DNA of 64,000 nucleotides from Vitellaria paradoxa (Eukaryota > Streptophyta > Magnoliopsida > Ericales > Sapotaceae), in assembly GCA_019916065.1 (NCBI GenBank), contig CM034241.1, positions 2,510,562 to 2,574,561 of the forward strand. The letters are read 5' to 3'. The notes under the pieces were generated by a model. That model was not told where the DNA came from. It saw only the letters and a program-made list of their open reading frames with translations, and did no database searches. Shown piece after piece: positions 21,672 through 34,400 of this stretch; the stretch's first letter is position 1, and every line of letters begins with the position of its first letter. The position numbers were made by a program, and so were the translations under genes.

Positions 21672-24600
21672 ATGTCAGGCGGTGGCGCCGCCACCACCAC
21701 TACCAACTCCTGCAACGGCAGTCCCATACTACACGGGCCCACCACCCACCGCCGCCGCGTTGCGGATCTCATGGACGCTGAGAAGGGCGTAGATTGTTAC
21801 GCGTCGAATGGAGTTGACGATAACGAAGACGACGATTCGAATAGCAACAATGGTGGTGGTGGCGGCGGACATATCCGATATTCGTCGTCGCTGCGAAAGA
21901 GGGGGCGTTGCGTGGTGTCGGGGGCTTGTGCGATTGCGAGGAAAAATGTGGGCCGTACGATTTTCGTGGCGCTGATGACGATGGTGGTGGTGTCGGTGTT
22001 TGTGAAGGTCTCGTTTTTAATGGTAGGTAGCAGCAATGTGGAGGCTGTGAATGGGAAGAAGTCGAGAGACCAACAAGGGCTCTTGATTCGTCAGACGTTG
22101 TTCAAGGACGATTGGGTTTTGGCTCAGAAGGTTGTCTCTGATGTTGAGTCATTCTCCCGCTCTGTCTTGTCCAAGGGATTATTGGAGAAGTACCCGGTAG
22201 CTGTTTCCTCTCCCCATTGATTTTTGCCTGTTTGTTTCTGAGAAAACCGAGGAAAAATTAACGGGAAAATTTGAAACCATTATTAAATTTTTAAACCAAA
22301 TAACCATATAGTACCGGTATGAGTTTTAATTTGGTTCAAATTCCCTACTGGCCTGGGGATAAAAAGTCCAATTTCCGTTACATATTTCTTAATTCTTTTT
22401 TTCTCAGCATCCAAACAGAGGATCAGGGGATTTTCCTGGATACCTTTTTTCCAGTACCTTACAAATAGGAAGCAACTGCATTCTAATTCCAAAAGAAAAT
22501 CCAAAACCCCTATATAAAATATTTCTTGTTTAATTATTTTTTCTTTTTGGAACAGTTGGTTTTGATTTTTGTTCTTTATTTGACCCACAACAAACAAACC
22601 AGTCTGGCGGCAGAACTTATCTGCTTTGTAGTTTACCTCTGACCAAGGTAATCATTGGAAAGTTGGGTTGGATTTCTAGTCTTTAGCTGGAAGCAATAAC
22701 CCTTTTTTGCCTTTGGTTTTTTACATTTTCTGAGACACCTTTGATGCAGTTTGTTTTGACTTTTATATGAATATATATGACTGGAATTTTACTATTCTCA
22801 GATTAGGGTTATTAACAATTTCTTTTGGTTTCCCAAGTGCATTACTCATGGGCTGCTAATGAATACTAGACTTTCAATATAGTCCTACTTTGACACCTAA
22901 AAATGTCAAACTTTTAGTTTGTAATATTGTTGCCACTCTAATAGACTTCTATTTTGTTTTCTGTTTACAGGAACCAGAAATTTGGAGAAAACCAATGAGC
23001 GATGGCTTTTATCAGTGTATTGCGCGGCATAGGAACCAAATAAGTATGTTCTGCTTCTGCTATTCCTCTGTTTGGTGAATTATGTTCTGCTTCTGCTATT
23101 CCTCCGTTTGGTGAATCTCAGTAAATCGATCATCGCTTGATATATTCGTCTAAATTCTTTCAGGGACGGGTTCTGCAACCAATGGTTATATTTTAGTTCA
23201 TGCCAATGGCGGACTGAACCAAATGAGGACGGGGGTTAAGTATCAAATTTGGCTAAATTAATGCGTTCAGTTATGCTTTACCTATTATTTCCAGAGTTCC
23301 AAAGTTTAGTCTTTGCCTAAATCTCTGTAGTGATTCATTTTCAGATCTGTGATATGGTTGCTGTGGCTAAGATTATGAATGCCACATTGGTTCTTCCTTC
23401 TCTTGATCATGATTCCTTTTGGACAGATCCAAGGTAATGCTTCCTTATCCATGTTAGATGAGATAGGTTTTCATTCTTAGTATGATGTTTAAGTAATTTC
23501 CGAAACTTCTATTGCAGTGATTTTAAGGATATTTTTGATTGGAAACACTTCATTGAAGTTTTAAAAGATGATATTGGGATTGTCGAGTCTTTGCCACCAA
23601 GCCTTGCGGAAATTGAGCCCCTTCTTAAGGCTCCCGTTTCTTGGTCCAAGGTCCGGATAATAATTGTGCTCATCAATTCTATTCGATTTCATTAAATGGA
23701 ACTGCATCTTAATTATATTCTTCATGTGCAGGCTAGTTACTATAGAGGAGAGATGGTTGAGTTGTTGAAGGAATACAAGGTGATCAAGTTTACCCATACT
23801 GATTCACGACTCGCAAATAATGGTCTTGCAGGCTCAATTCAGAGGCTCAGGTGCCGTGCCAATTATGTGGCTATCCGATACACAAGAGAGATTGAGGAGC
23901 TGGGGCATAAACTGGTCAATAGACTAAGGAATGGTAGTGAGCCATATCTTGCCCTCCACTTGAGGTACCTATATATTTAAGATCACATCCGTTAAGGTGT
24001 ATTTTTTTTTCTCTGTTCGTGAACCGAAGAAATCCACTTGTCAAACAAAGTCTTAGGCACCGTTTGTCAACCAATTTTTAGTGAAAAACTACCGAAGTTT
24101 TTTTCTTGGGTGATTGGCAAAATATCAATTTTATTTTGCTCAACTCAAAAGTTGTCAAAAGTTATTAAAAATTGCCAAAAGGTGCCAAAAGTTACTAAAA
24201 ATTGCTAAAAGTTACAATAAGCTGCTAAAAATTTATAAAAATTACTACTTGCTTTACCAAACACACTAAAAATTGTAACTAGCAACTTGTGGTTAAAAAA
24301 TGCCAAAAGTTGCTAGAATTTGAACTTCTAAACAGTTATGACACAGTTATGGATGAACTCACTAAATTGATCTCTTCTGCAGATATGAGAAAGACATGCT
24401 TGCATTCACTGGATGCAGCCACAATCTTTCCAAAGCAGAGGATGAAGAGCTTCGCGTTATGAGGTACAGTGTCAAGCATTGGAAGGAGAAGGAGATAGAT
24501 AGCAAAGAACGGCGACGCCAAGGAGGATGCCCGATGTCCCCGAGGGAGGCAGCCCTATTCCTCAAGGCCATGGGGTATCCTTCCACTACCACAATATACA

Positions 24601-25755
24601 TAGTCGCTGGAGAAATTTATGGTAATAACAGCATGGATGCATTCCGTTCTGAGTACCCAAACGTTTTCTCTCATTCGACTCTTGCAACCTGAAGAAGAGC
24701 TAGAGCCATTCGAGCAGTATCAGAATCGCCTTGCTGCCTTAGACTATGTTGTAGCATTAGAAAGTGATGTGTTTGTTTACACGTACGACGGGAACATGGC
24801 AAAGGCAGTGCAAGGGCATCGGAGATTTGAAGGATTTCGAAAGACCATCAGCCCTGACAGGTGCATTGTCTTAATCTTTTATTTCAGCAGTTTTTCTTTC
24901 TTTTTTTTTTTAAATTTTTTATCACAATTAAGGACTGCAAATAAGTCGAGTAGTAAATTATTCAAGTTTAGTCTGAAAACCTTGTCTAGATTGAAGTTTA
25001 AGCTAGACTCGTTAAGTTTTCGAAGTAAGCTTTAATTGAGCCGAGTTTAAGTAGCCTGATTATTTTACATAAATCTAAGCTTATTGAGCCAATTTTCATA
25101 ACAAGCTGAACTCGAATATGTTTTAAGTGAGCTAAACATGAACTGAGCTTGAATTGTTTAGGCAACGTTTGGAAGTCCAAATTTTAGTAATTTTTGATAT
25201 TTTTTTTTTATCAAAAATTGCTTTTTGGTACGTTTGGTAAAATAAGTTATATTTTTAGCAGCTTTTTTTGCAACTTTTGGGTATTTAAGTAAAATTTTTG
25301 ATAATTTTTAGTAATTTTTGTAACTTTTGAAGTTAAGAAAGTTACTGTAATTGGATAGAAAAGTGATAAAAATCAGTGTTTTTACAAACACCAAAAAGCA
25401 ACTTTTGGTAGTTTTTCGCCGAAACGATGCTTGTGTTTGTTTAACAACCCTTATCACAGTTGGATCATTAATACGTGACCATGTTTCCCATTTCAGACTA
25501 AATTTTGTGAGACTGATTGATCAGTTGGATGGGGGTGCTATTTCCTGGAAAAAGTTTTCTGCGGAAGTTAAGAGGTTGCATTCGGCCAGGCTTGGAGCCC
25601 CGTATCTTAGACTGCCCGGAGAATCACCGAGACTGGAGGAGAATTTTTACGCGAATCCTTTCCCGGGTTGTGTTTGTAATCGATCTCAGGAGCAATTCAG
25701 CAGCTTGCCACTCAACCAGAGATATAATCAGAGGGCTGCTGCTTTACGAAGATAG
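21672..25755 (+). CDS. O-fucosyltransferase family protein, frameshifted in exon 7
   Basis: Exons inferred at 21672-22196, 22971-23043, 23164-23234, 23345-23433, 23518-23650, 23732-23964, 24383-24860 and 25497-25755, all GT..AG. The protein is a Golgi-type type II membrane glycosyltransferase: a Gly/Asn-rich cytosolic tail, one membrane segment at about residues 96-119, then the plant O-FucT (GT106/GT65-like) domain with [18 protein letters not shown] near 206-223, [30 protein letters not shown] and [18 protein letters not shown]. Exon 7 contains one extra T (around 24690), giving ACC TGA where the family has Thr-Glu-Glu-Glu. Read as given, the protein stops after 477 residues. Without that base the exons sum to 1860 nt, a 619-aa protein. 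Whether this is an assembly error, a null allele or a young pseudogene cannot be told here. The substrate is unknown. Confidence 0.88.
23047..23118 (+). repeat. 36-bp tandem duplication in intron 2
   Basis: ATGTTCTGCTTCTGCTATTC and the following 16 nt occur twice in a row with one difference, starting 3 nt inside the intron. The duplication does not alter the exon 2 donor site itself. Confidence 0.85.
24050..24345. mobile_element. MITE-like repeat (family A) in intron 6 of the O-FucT gene
   Basis: Opens 'ggcaccgtttgtcaacc', closes 'gaacttctaaacagttat', and is filled with iterated 'aaaagttgctaaaaattg' words. Imperfect terminal inversion is visible. A likely relative sits in the next intron at about 25157-25432, opening 'ggcaacgtttggaagtcc' and closing 'gccgaaacgatgc'. 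Other relatives occur at about 32755-32992, 38450-38765 and 54580-54925. The superfamily is not assigned. Confidence 0.55.
25157..25432. mobile_element. MITE-like repeat (family A) in intron 7 of the O-FucT gene
   Basis: Second copy within the same gene. Ends are imperfectly inverted (GCAACGTTTGG versus GCATCGTTTCGG). It lies next to a decayed 'gagccgagttta' repeat at about 24930-25150. That repeat's relatives appear at about 17870-18080, 43380-43450 and 58560-58990. Confidence 0.5.
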
Positions 25756-27469
25756 TACTTTTGGTTAGAAATCTGCGGCGTCCACTGTATAGAACAGAAA
25801 AGCCATTGCTCCAAAGGCGGCTGATGTGGGGTTTTTTTTCCCCTCCAATTTTGACCATTGAGGAGATGATTGATGGCAGCCAACAGGCCTGCCCAGATAC
25901 TCCACGTTAATGTGATATTTTTCCAGATGCAAAGTTACAGTTTTTGATGATGTAGATAAAGAATATATATACCCATAAGTTGGAGAAGAAGAGAAGGTTG
26001 TAGATGATGATGATGATGTGCACAGTTCAGATACAATGCATATATAGTGACAATTCTCCCTGTTAATGTGGAGCACTCCTAGTTCTTAATTTATTTGAAG
26101 TTCTACTTTTTTTGTGAAAAGTCAATTGTAGAATTGGGTCTCCTTGCGAATTTGAAATGTAATATTAATAGAAAATTGTTCCATGTTTTCCAAATATAGC
26201 TTCTTTCCTCATTCCATGTATTTTGCTAGTATATGATTCTGCTATATTATTCGTTTGTCTTTCTCTATATAATTTTCGTGTTCAGGTCATATATCATATA
26301 ATTAATTTGTTTCAAAATCAGGTTAGATTGTGTCAATTTTAGATTAATTTTTTTGTGTCGTTTTCATATCTCTTTCAATAATTTTGTATTCAAGCAAGAT
26401 GTTATATAATTAATTTATTTTAAAATTAAATTAAATCGGGTTAATATCTTCGTTTTATTTTTAACCTTTAATAGTTTTGTATTCAAGTCACATGTGAAAT
26501 GATTAATTTATTTCATGTTAATATCTTTATTTATGTGTCTTTTTTCCCACTAATTTCGTGGTTAAGTTGTTTTAGCATATTACTATTTGTTATCTCAAAT
26601 TAATAGTTACATTGACCTTATCTCGTAATCAATTCGAGCTTAAGTGTTATATTTATAGATAGTTAGTTTGGCAAACTTAAACTTCCTTTAAATTTCATCA
26701 ATCTTAATTTTTTTGACTTTATATACTAAAATTTATCAATTTATCTAACTTTCACTAACTATCTTCAATTTTTCTTTAACTTTTAAAAATTTTATTAAAC
26801 ACACATTTTTTTTTTTACCAAAAATGACGTGTAAATACCAAAACAAAAGTTATAAAAAATTTTACTTTTTTGATTTGGCAAACACACCCATACATAAATG
26901 CGACTGCAGTACGTATAAACTGATAAAAACTGTTAAATGAAGAATGTATTAACTACTGTTATATATTTATTTATTTAAACAATAATAATTAGTGGTGAAT
27001 TTTTGGCACATAAAGGCAAAATAATTATATTTACATTTTTAACCATAAAATATAAAATATGTATATTAATTTTCGTAATTAAGGTTATTTGCCCCATTAT
27101 TATTTTCTTGCTCTAATTCAAACTCGGCCGACCCGATACCGTGGGCATTTATGAAAGCCCGCCCCTGGATTAGCATGGATCGAATCCAAACAGGACGGTC
27201 TCTGTCATTCGGATTTGGGTTGGGTCCACTGAACCGTTTGGTGCTGCGGCCGGAAAGGAGGGAGCGCCAAATCACAGCTAAAAAATTTTGCTCTCTGCGA
27301 AAACATGAAAATTTTCCTCCGAAAATTTCAAAATAGTCCCGCGTTTTTTTTTCCACTCCTTTCTCCCTCAGATTCAACTCTTTTTTTTTTCCCTCCGACT
27401 TCGTAGTTCATAGTTTCATACCCGTCCTTCCATGCACTTCAACATTCTCTCTTTCTCGTGGGGTCAGCG
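25756..27469 (+). other. 3' UTR of O-FucT gene, spacer and LisH-gene promoter
   Basis: The first ~450 bp are probably 3' UTR (mixed composition, with AATATTAATAGAAAA near 26162 as a weak polyadenylation signal). 26260-27050 is AT-rich with no gene. GC content rises from about 27120, consistent with the promoter and leader of the LisH gene, and pyrimidine runs at about 27345-27395 precede its ATG. Confidence 0.5.
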
Positions 27470-30400
27470 ATGGGAAAGCCGACGAGGTCCAGAAAACCAG
27501 AGAGCTACGGCAAAGGGAAGGTCACTCCCGTCCAAATCGCCTTCATCGTCGACCGCTATCTCTCCGACAACAACTATTCCCAAACTCGCTCCACCTTCCG
27601 CAACGAAGCCTCCGATCTTATCTCCAAATCCCCCGTTCAAGAGGTATCTTCTCTTCGCCATAATATCCGAGCTTTGCTTTTGTGAAAATTTCTCTGAAAA
27701 TCTATGGTGGGGTTTGTATGTAGGCGCCGAAGAGTTTGTTGAGTTTGGGGGCGATATTGGATGAGTACATACATTTGAAGGAGCAAAAGCTGATGATGGA
27801 TCAAGAGAAGTGCCGTTTGGAGCAAGAGAAATTTCGGGTCCAAGCCCTGCTCCGGGGTATGCAAGATGTGATGAACGCTTACAATGCCGGCGGAAGCGCC
27901 GCCCCTCCTCCGCCGTCCATGATCTCCTCTCTGGCGGCAAATTCGGCGGCCATGGTTCCTCAGATGGACCTTGCAACTCCTGCAGGTACACACTCGCTCT
28001 CTCTCTCTCTCTCTAATGTAATTTAATCTCAAATCAATTGATTTGAAGTCCCTTATTATCAAAAGCCAGCCTTAAAGCTTAGAATTGTGCATTAATCTGT
28101 ACTTTGGCTGAGGTTGAATCTGAAAACATTAATATTTTGTCTATATTAGGGCAGTGTTTGAAACCATCATTTTGCTATTCTTTAATGATGCAATAGATTT
28201 ATTCGAACAAAATAAGTACTGTACGAAGTATTTGTCCAATTTATATTTTAGATCCTAAAAATTTTATTTATTGGGTTCTTTTTTTTACAAACTCTGGCAT
28301 GGGCAATGCTGTATCAAATTGAATACCCTGTAACGTATAATTAAGCCTTTTGAATTCAAAGGCTTGTCTACAATTTAGTAGTTGTTGCATTGCTCCAATT
28401 ACATCCTGTTTATATTGATAGATTCATGTAGCTCGAGAAAGTTGGAGTTTGTAAATGTGAGTAGACTTGATCTCTGGTGGGACTGGTTTGGTGGTTTTGC
28501 ATGTTGATGAAGGTGACAGTCGGTCCTCCTAGCTTAGGTGTATGGGTTGATAGTTGCTGTTGATATGGTTTGCAGCGAGGCTGGTGGCTGCCTTTTGTGG
28601 AGTGTGTTGGGCGTGTTTGGCCCAAGGAAATTCTGTTGTTGCAGGGTGGAAATTTTCCGCTGAAATGGCACAGAACAGGTGGCCGGAGCAGCTGCCCTGA
28701 AACATACATTGATATAAAAACTGGATAGCGATATTCTTTGTTTTTGTGTGGTCCGATAGGGCTATAATTTGCTTTGTTCTGCTGCCTTTTCTGCGTATGT
28801 CGAGATTGAGCTCGTGGGGTTGATAAAATTTTGTCTTACCTGTCAAAGAAAATACTAGAGACTTGATCTTGGCAAAATGCTTTGGCTGGTTCTAGTGTAC
28901 TGCACTTAATGGCTTGTCTGCTGTAGACTGAAGCAGAAAGCTTTCAACATACATGTTCATGGGTACCTTGCTGAAATAATGTGCGAGTCTGAGATTTTAT
29001 TTTTGAGAAATTTTCATAAATGTATTGTACATCCTTCTGGGAAGTTTTCTTATTAATCACAAGGAAAGCAATGAATTGAACGACATATTCTTTTATGCTG
29101 TGCATCTTTTACAGACTGTGACCAAAATTATGCAAAAATTCAATGCATGGATCTGCAAGTGGTGATTTGTTTGTCACTGACTTCTATTCTGATGGCCTTT
29201 TTATCAGGTTATCCTCTGTACAACACCGCCCCAGTAATGGTGCCAGCATCCAGGACCTCCAACACTCAAATGGATCCATCAAATTTCTCCACCCCAACTA
29301 CAAATCCTCCAACTGCAAAAAGGAGAAAGGGTTCAAAAGATGTTCCTGATGCCCCTATAAATGCAAAGAGGTCTCGTAGTCAGCCAAACACAAATCAGCT
29401 GCCAGTCAAAAGTAAATCATCATACATTTTGCTCCCTTCGCAAGATTTACATCTTTGAGTACTTATTATTGTTATGTTCATTTTCCTTGTAGCTACGAGT
29501 AATCTTTCACAATCAAGCACTGCAGCGACGAATAGTCAAGGAAATGCTCTGCAGTCATCTGCAGGTCAGTCATCACATCGTGATAACTTAATCAGGGGGT
29601 CACCAGTTCAAGGATCCAGCGTTGCCAAGTGTTTGTTCAACCAAGCTAATCAGTCCCCTCCAACTAACTCGTCTTTTCCCAAGACACCTCTCCGAGCAAC
29701 TTCCTCGCAATCTGATAAATCTGTTTCTCCTCTGGAAGCTTCTTCCACTGCTACATCCGCTAACGATGTTACTCCCCAGCAAAATACCTCTGCTAATTGC
29801 ATAGTAATCTCTTCGGAGACAATAAGAGTGAGCCCTGTCAAACAAGTGACCTGCCTCTCAATAGAGAGGAACTATTGCATGTCTTCCTCACCAGTCAAGG
29901 CAAATTTGAAGAGGCTTAACAAGAGGGATCATGTAAAAGGGAGGTTGGACTTTGATGGTTCTGACAGTCTACTGAACTCGGGGAGACCAATCACTGACGG
30001 CATTTCAGTACCTGAACCCGACAAGGAAAAGGAGTTTTTTGACTTAGATTTGCCTAGTTTGGATGGATTGGGCATGGATTTCTCCCTTGGTGAACTGTTG
30101 GTTGATTTTGATCTTGTTGGGGACTTTTCTTGCCAGCCAGTCATGGATTCTTCTCCAATGTCCCATTCAGGGTAGGTTCTCTTGGATCCTAGCGTCTTTT
30201 CCAAGGCATACTTAGATTTTGCCTTAAACAGTATTTTCAAGATTCAAACTTTGGAACTAGTCTTTTTATTTGTGGAGAAAAGATTGCTTCTATTTAACAC
30301 TCTCCAAATCTCGCAATGTAAGTCTTGTACACTAGGTTGTTTTTTTTTAAGCAGAAGTTTCACCCTCTCTCTCTCTCTCTCTCTTTTTCATGGCACAGGT

Positions 30401-30815
30401 CTCCACCTCAACCATGGAATGTTGATTCGGGGGAAAATCAAGTTCTGTCTGAGCTTTCATCAACTATGACAGAAATTATTTCAGAGAAAGATATGAACAT
30501 ACAAGGTAATACCCTCGTTTACATAATGCAGCTGCATCCCTTTTTTTTTGTTAAAAACAAATATTTTACATGTAATTCACTTTACTTTCTTCAACAAACA
30601 GGCCCAGAATCTGTTACTTCTGTTAAGTCCACAACAAAATGCATTAAGATCTTAAGTCCTGGTAACTATACTGTTCAATCCTCCATTCTCTTGTTGCCTG
30701 ACAATGAATTAACAATAGCTGTTCTTTTTTTTTTTCTTCCCTCCCCTTTTCAATTGCAGTGAAAAATCACATAAGCTCCTCTTTGGATCGGCAGAATTTG
30801 TGTACAAAAAACTGA
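27470..30815 (+). CDS. LisH-domain protein, probably nuclear
   Basis: Seven exons inferred: 27470-27643, 27724-27985, 29208-29411, 29493-30171, 30399-30505, 30602-30661 and 30760-30815. They sum to 1542 nt, a 513-aa protein, with frame kept at every GT..AG junction. A basic N-terminus is followed by a LisH motif at about residues 19-50 (VTPVQIAFIVDRYLSDNNYS), a dimerisation module. A short coiled region comes next (LKEQKLMMDQEKCRLEQEKF), then long Ser/Thr/Asn/Gln-rich disordered sequence. Possible basic nuclear signals are AKRRKGSK and NAKRSRS. An acidic hydrophobic block near the C-terminus (FFDLDLPSLDGLGMDFSLG) could be an activation or interaction segment. The biochemical role is not known to me. 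The nuclear call is inference. The gene converges on the FBPase gene; the stop codons are 588 bp apart. Confidence 0.85.
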
Positions 30816-31402
30816 CCGGTTTAACAATAAAGATGACTGCAGACTGACATGGTGCCAGTGCAGTACTCACTGCCAGCTCTTAATCGCCTTATGATTATCT
30901 TTTAGTTTTAGATCCGATGTCCTCTGAAAAAACCAAGACCTACAAAGATCTACAAAATTATGAACTTAAAGCATACAGATATATTAACATCTCTTATTTT
31001 AGTTTACATTTCTTGTTCCTTTCCAAGTATTAGGTTCTTGATTCCACATTGGATTGATGCTGTGTTCAACAAATTGATATGTAACTTTGACATGTCATTA
31101 CCAGAATAATTGTTCATTTAAATTTTATATGGTCTGTGTTTCCATTGAGAATTGGAGTGTTTTGGTAAATCTATGAAAGTCCGGAAAAATAGCATAGTTG
31201 AGGGCATGCATACTGATGTTTAATACTCCAACATTATAAAGTGAAAATAAACATCCTTTCTGGAAAAACTCATCTTCCAATAGAATTGATATTGTGGCTA
31301 ACAAATTGAATTGCAAGTTCTGATGTTCTCAGCAATCTGTTATTAACATCTTCATAAGCAAAATTACAATCACTTTGCTATATTATACATGTATAATTTT
31401 AA
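30816..31402. other. Convergent intergenic region (two 3' UTRs)
   Basis: Lies between the stop codons of the LisH gene (+) and the FBPase gene (-). AT-rich, no ORF of note. It probably holds both 3' UTRs. Confidence 0.6.
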
Positions 31403-34400
31403 TCATGCCAAATATTTCTCTAACTTCTCCACTTCCTCCGTGCTTCCAATGTAAAGCGGAACACGCTGATGAATCTGCAGAACAAACGCAAAAAGGTTTC
31501 TGACTAGCCCAATTAATAAACAAAGGAAATTGCATTATTTCTCAATGATATAACCAATCAGACTAGGAATGCCATTGCAAGTGTTGCAAACAGTGGATTT
31601 TGACCCTTCATCTATGAGTTCACTTGTCAAGTATCTTTAAGAGAACTCACTCCTAAAAACTAACTATTAACGAGAATGAATTCAAGATATATAAACATAC
31701 CTTTATCATGACTAACTATAGCGACAACTCTTTCTACTCGGAAAATTGGAATTCTGACTTAAAAGTTGGCTTTCTTTTGTTACATTTTTGTTTTTGATAA
31801 ATTTTAGCCATGCTATTCACATTTATTGAAAAAAAAAAAAAAAGACAAAATAGAACACACATACAAGTCAACAAAATTAATTGGCTTTTTCATCTAATTT
31901 GACATTCTCCTATTTTGAAATTATTTTTTTTTGTACATTTTTTTTAAAATGTAAATAATATGAAATTATCAAAAACAAAAACAAAATTAAAATTTGGTTA
32001 AAAAAAGTCATATATAACAAAAAATGTAGCTGAAAAAACTGAAAAAAACATGGTTTACCAAAAGGGAGCAAAATTAGGAACCACACTCACCTCAACCGGT
32101 TGAATATCAAGAATTCTCTGGTGACCATCTGATCCTTTACCACCAGCTTGTTCAGCAATGAAGCTCATAGGGGCACACTCATACAAGAGCCTCAACTTGC
32201 CATTCTTGCTCTTCTTGTCGCTAGGGTACCCATAAATGCCCCCATAAAGCAGAGTCCTGTGAAAGTCACCCACCAAGCTCCCAATGTACCTAGCAGAGTA
32301 GGGCTTCCCAGTGGGACCAGGATCCTTAAGGTCATCAATGTACTTCCTCAGTTTCTCATCCCACAATTGGTAGTTCCCTTCATTGAATGCATAAATCTTC
32401 CCTGCTTTGGGTATTTGGATGCTCTCTTGAGTCAGCACAAACTCCCCATACATTGGGTCCAACGTGAAGGCAAACACTCCTTTTCCTATGGAGAGAACGA
32501 ATATGACAGAGCTCGAGTACATGCAGTAACCAGCTGCTAGAAGGTTGTTCCCTGGCTGGCACACGTTCACCACACACCTCTGCTCTGCACTGTCTAGCTG
32601 CATTCAGTTGATTCAGTCTCATATCAAACAGTTTAAAAATGACTCAATTGGAGTGATTAATTCCCAAGTTTAATTTTAAAAACAATTACCCATTTGGAGG
32701 AGGAAAAAAAAAAAAAAATTTGCTGAGTAGGTAGATTGTCAAAACACTAACTTTTACCAAGTTGACAAGAGAGTATAATGATCATTTAACTTTAATTTAA
32801 CTAAAAAATTATCAAAATTTTCATCATGCACCTAAAAGTTACTAAAAATTTTTATTTGTTTATCAAACAGTTAAAAGTTGTCAAAAGTTACTAAAAATTT
32901 TTATTTATTTTATCAAACATAAAAAATTTTACTTACCAACTTTTGTCAAAAAAAAATTATCAGAAGTTACAAAAAATTTTATCAAAAAGGCCTAAGACAA
33001 TTGTCCTATTGGCTCCCACTCCTGTAACCTATAATTCTCATACATCAGTTCTTTGTCAACAATAGAAGAATATTTCCTTTAGGAGGTCAATGTTAATAAA
33101 TTAAGAAAGTAGTGGAAGAGATGGGAATTTACAGTGGAATCAAAGTCGACATCAGCAAGGCACTCATCGTTTGGGCTGTAGATTCCGAAGATGGAGCCGG
33201 TGGAGACGGCAGCATCAATGTTGGAGGATCCGTCAAGAGGGTCAAACACCACAATGTAGTTCCCGGAATAGCTCTCTTCCACAGCCACTGGCACATCCTC
33301 TTCCTCTGATGCTATAATCCCTGTCCTTCCACTTGATCTCAAACAATTAGAGAACACCTGCCATCATTAATCGTACACATTCATGTATATATGTATATAT
33401 ATCTCGATTCATCGAATGACATATCGAACATATATAGGGTTTACTATCTTAAGGATTAAAGCTCTAAACAGACCAATGCTTTTGTAGTTTGAAATCAACG
33501 GGTGCTGCAATTGTTTTCTTTTAAATCCCAGCTTTGAAGACCTGGTAGGTTCTACGTCATCCATTTCATATCTAATATTAAGATACTGCTATGCTACTGG
33601 TAAACTTTTTCAAAAAACTCAACTAAAATGGTAGGAAAGAATGCTGTGCTTGTTAGTTTAAAGTTAAACCCATTAAGATATTAATTGTAAGAAAATGATA
33701 AATGTATTTTACTTTTACTTCCTCACACTTTAAAAATCAATATTTATTGTGAGAGGGGATGGAATAAAAGAAACTAAAAATATGGTGCATTTATCATCTC
33801 CTTTAATTATAATATAATAATTGTTTTAGTTATAATTTTCTTAAGAATTTTTTTCTAGTGAAATAGCGTTTTTGCCACATTCATTATGATTGCATTTGAT
33901 TAAGGATTAATTTGTTAAGGAAAAAAATAATAAGAATTTAAAATCATTTCTTAAATTTAATTTGCAATGAAAAATGATAGAGAAAATGTATGAAATTTGA
34001 GAAATCAAATTCCAAGTATGAATAGAATTTTTCTTTTTTTTTTTGATAGTTGATAGAATTTTTCTTATTACTAGGAGTGAAGACATATAGTTCATCTCCT
34101 ATCTCTTCCTATCAGGAGTGGATGTGGCTTTGGGTTTATCAAGATAACTTGGCCCAAAATAATTTTTTTAGTTTAATTTTTTTTTTTAAATTTAGCGCAC
34201 CCTAAATTTTTGTAACCCAACTTGCTTTACTTTCAAACCTTTTGTTCAGTCTCAATTTTTTTACTCTAACTTATTTTGTTTTTAAACCCTTTGTTCAACT
34301 CAGACTAATACCAAATTTTGAATCTGCTGTTGTTTTCCATCTTCCATATCTTGTACTTCTTTTCCTCCATTTTATGTACTAATAGTTAAAGGTAAGTTAT

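Noticed and set aside
24681..24700. An intron that would repair the O-FucT frame
   Set aside because: Only one base needs to be absent; no GT..AG pair here would skip it without removing conserved residues.
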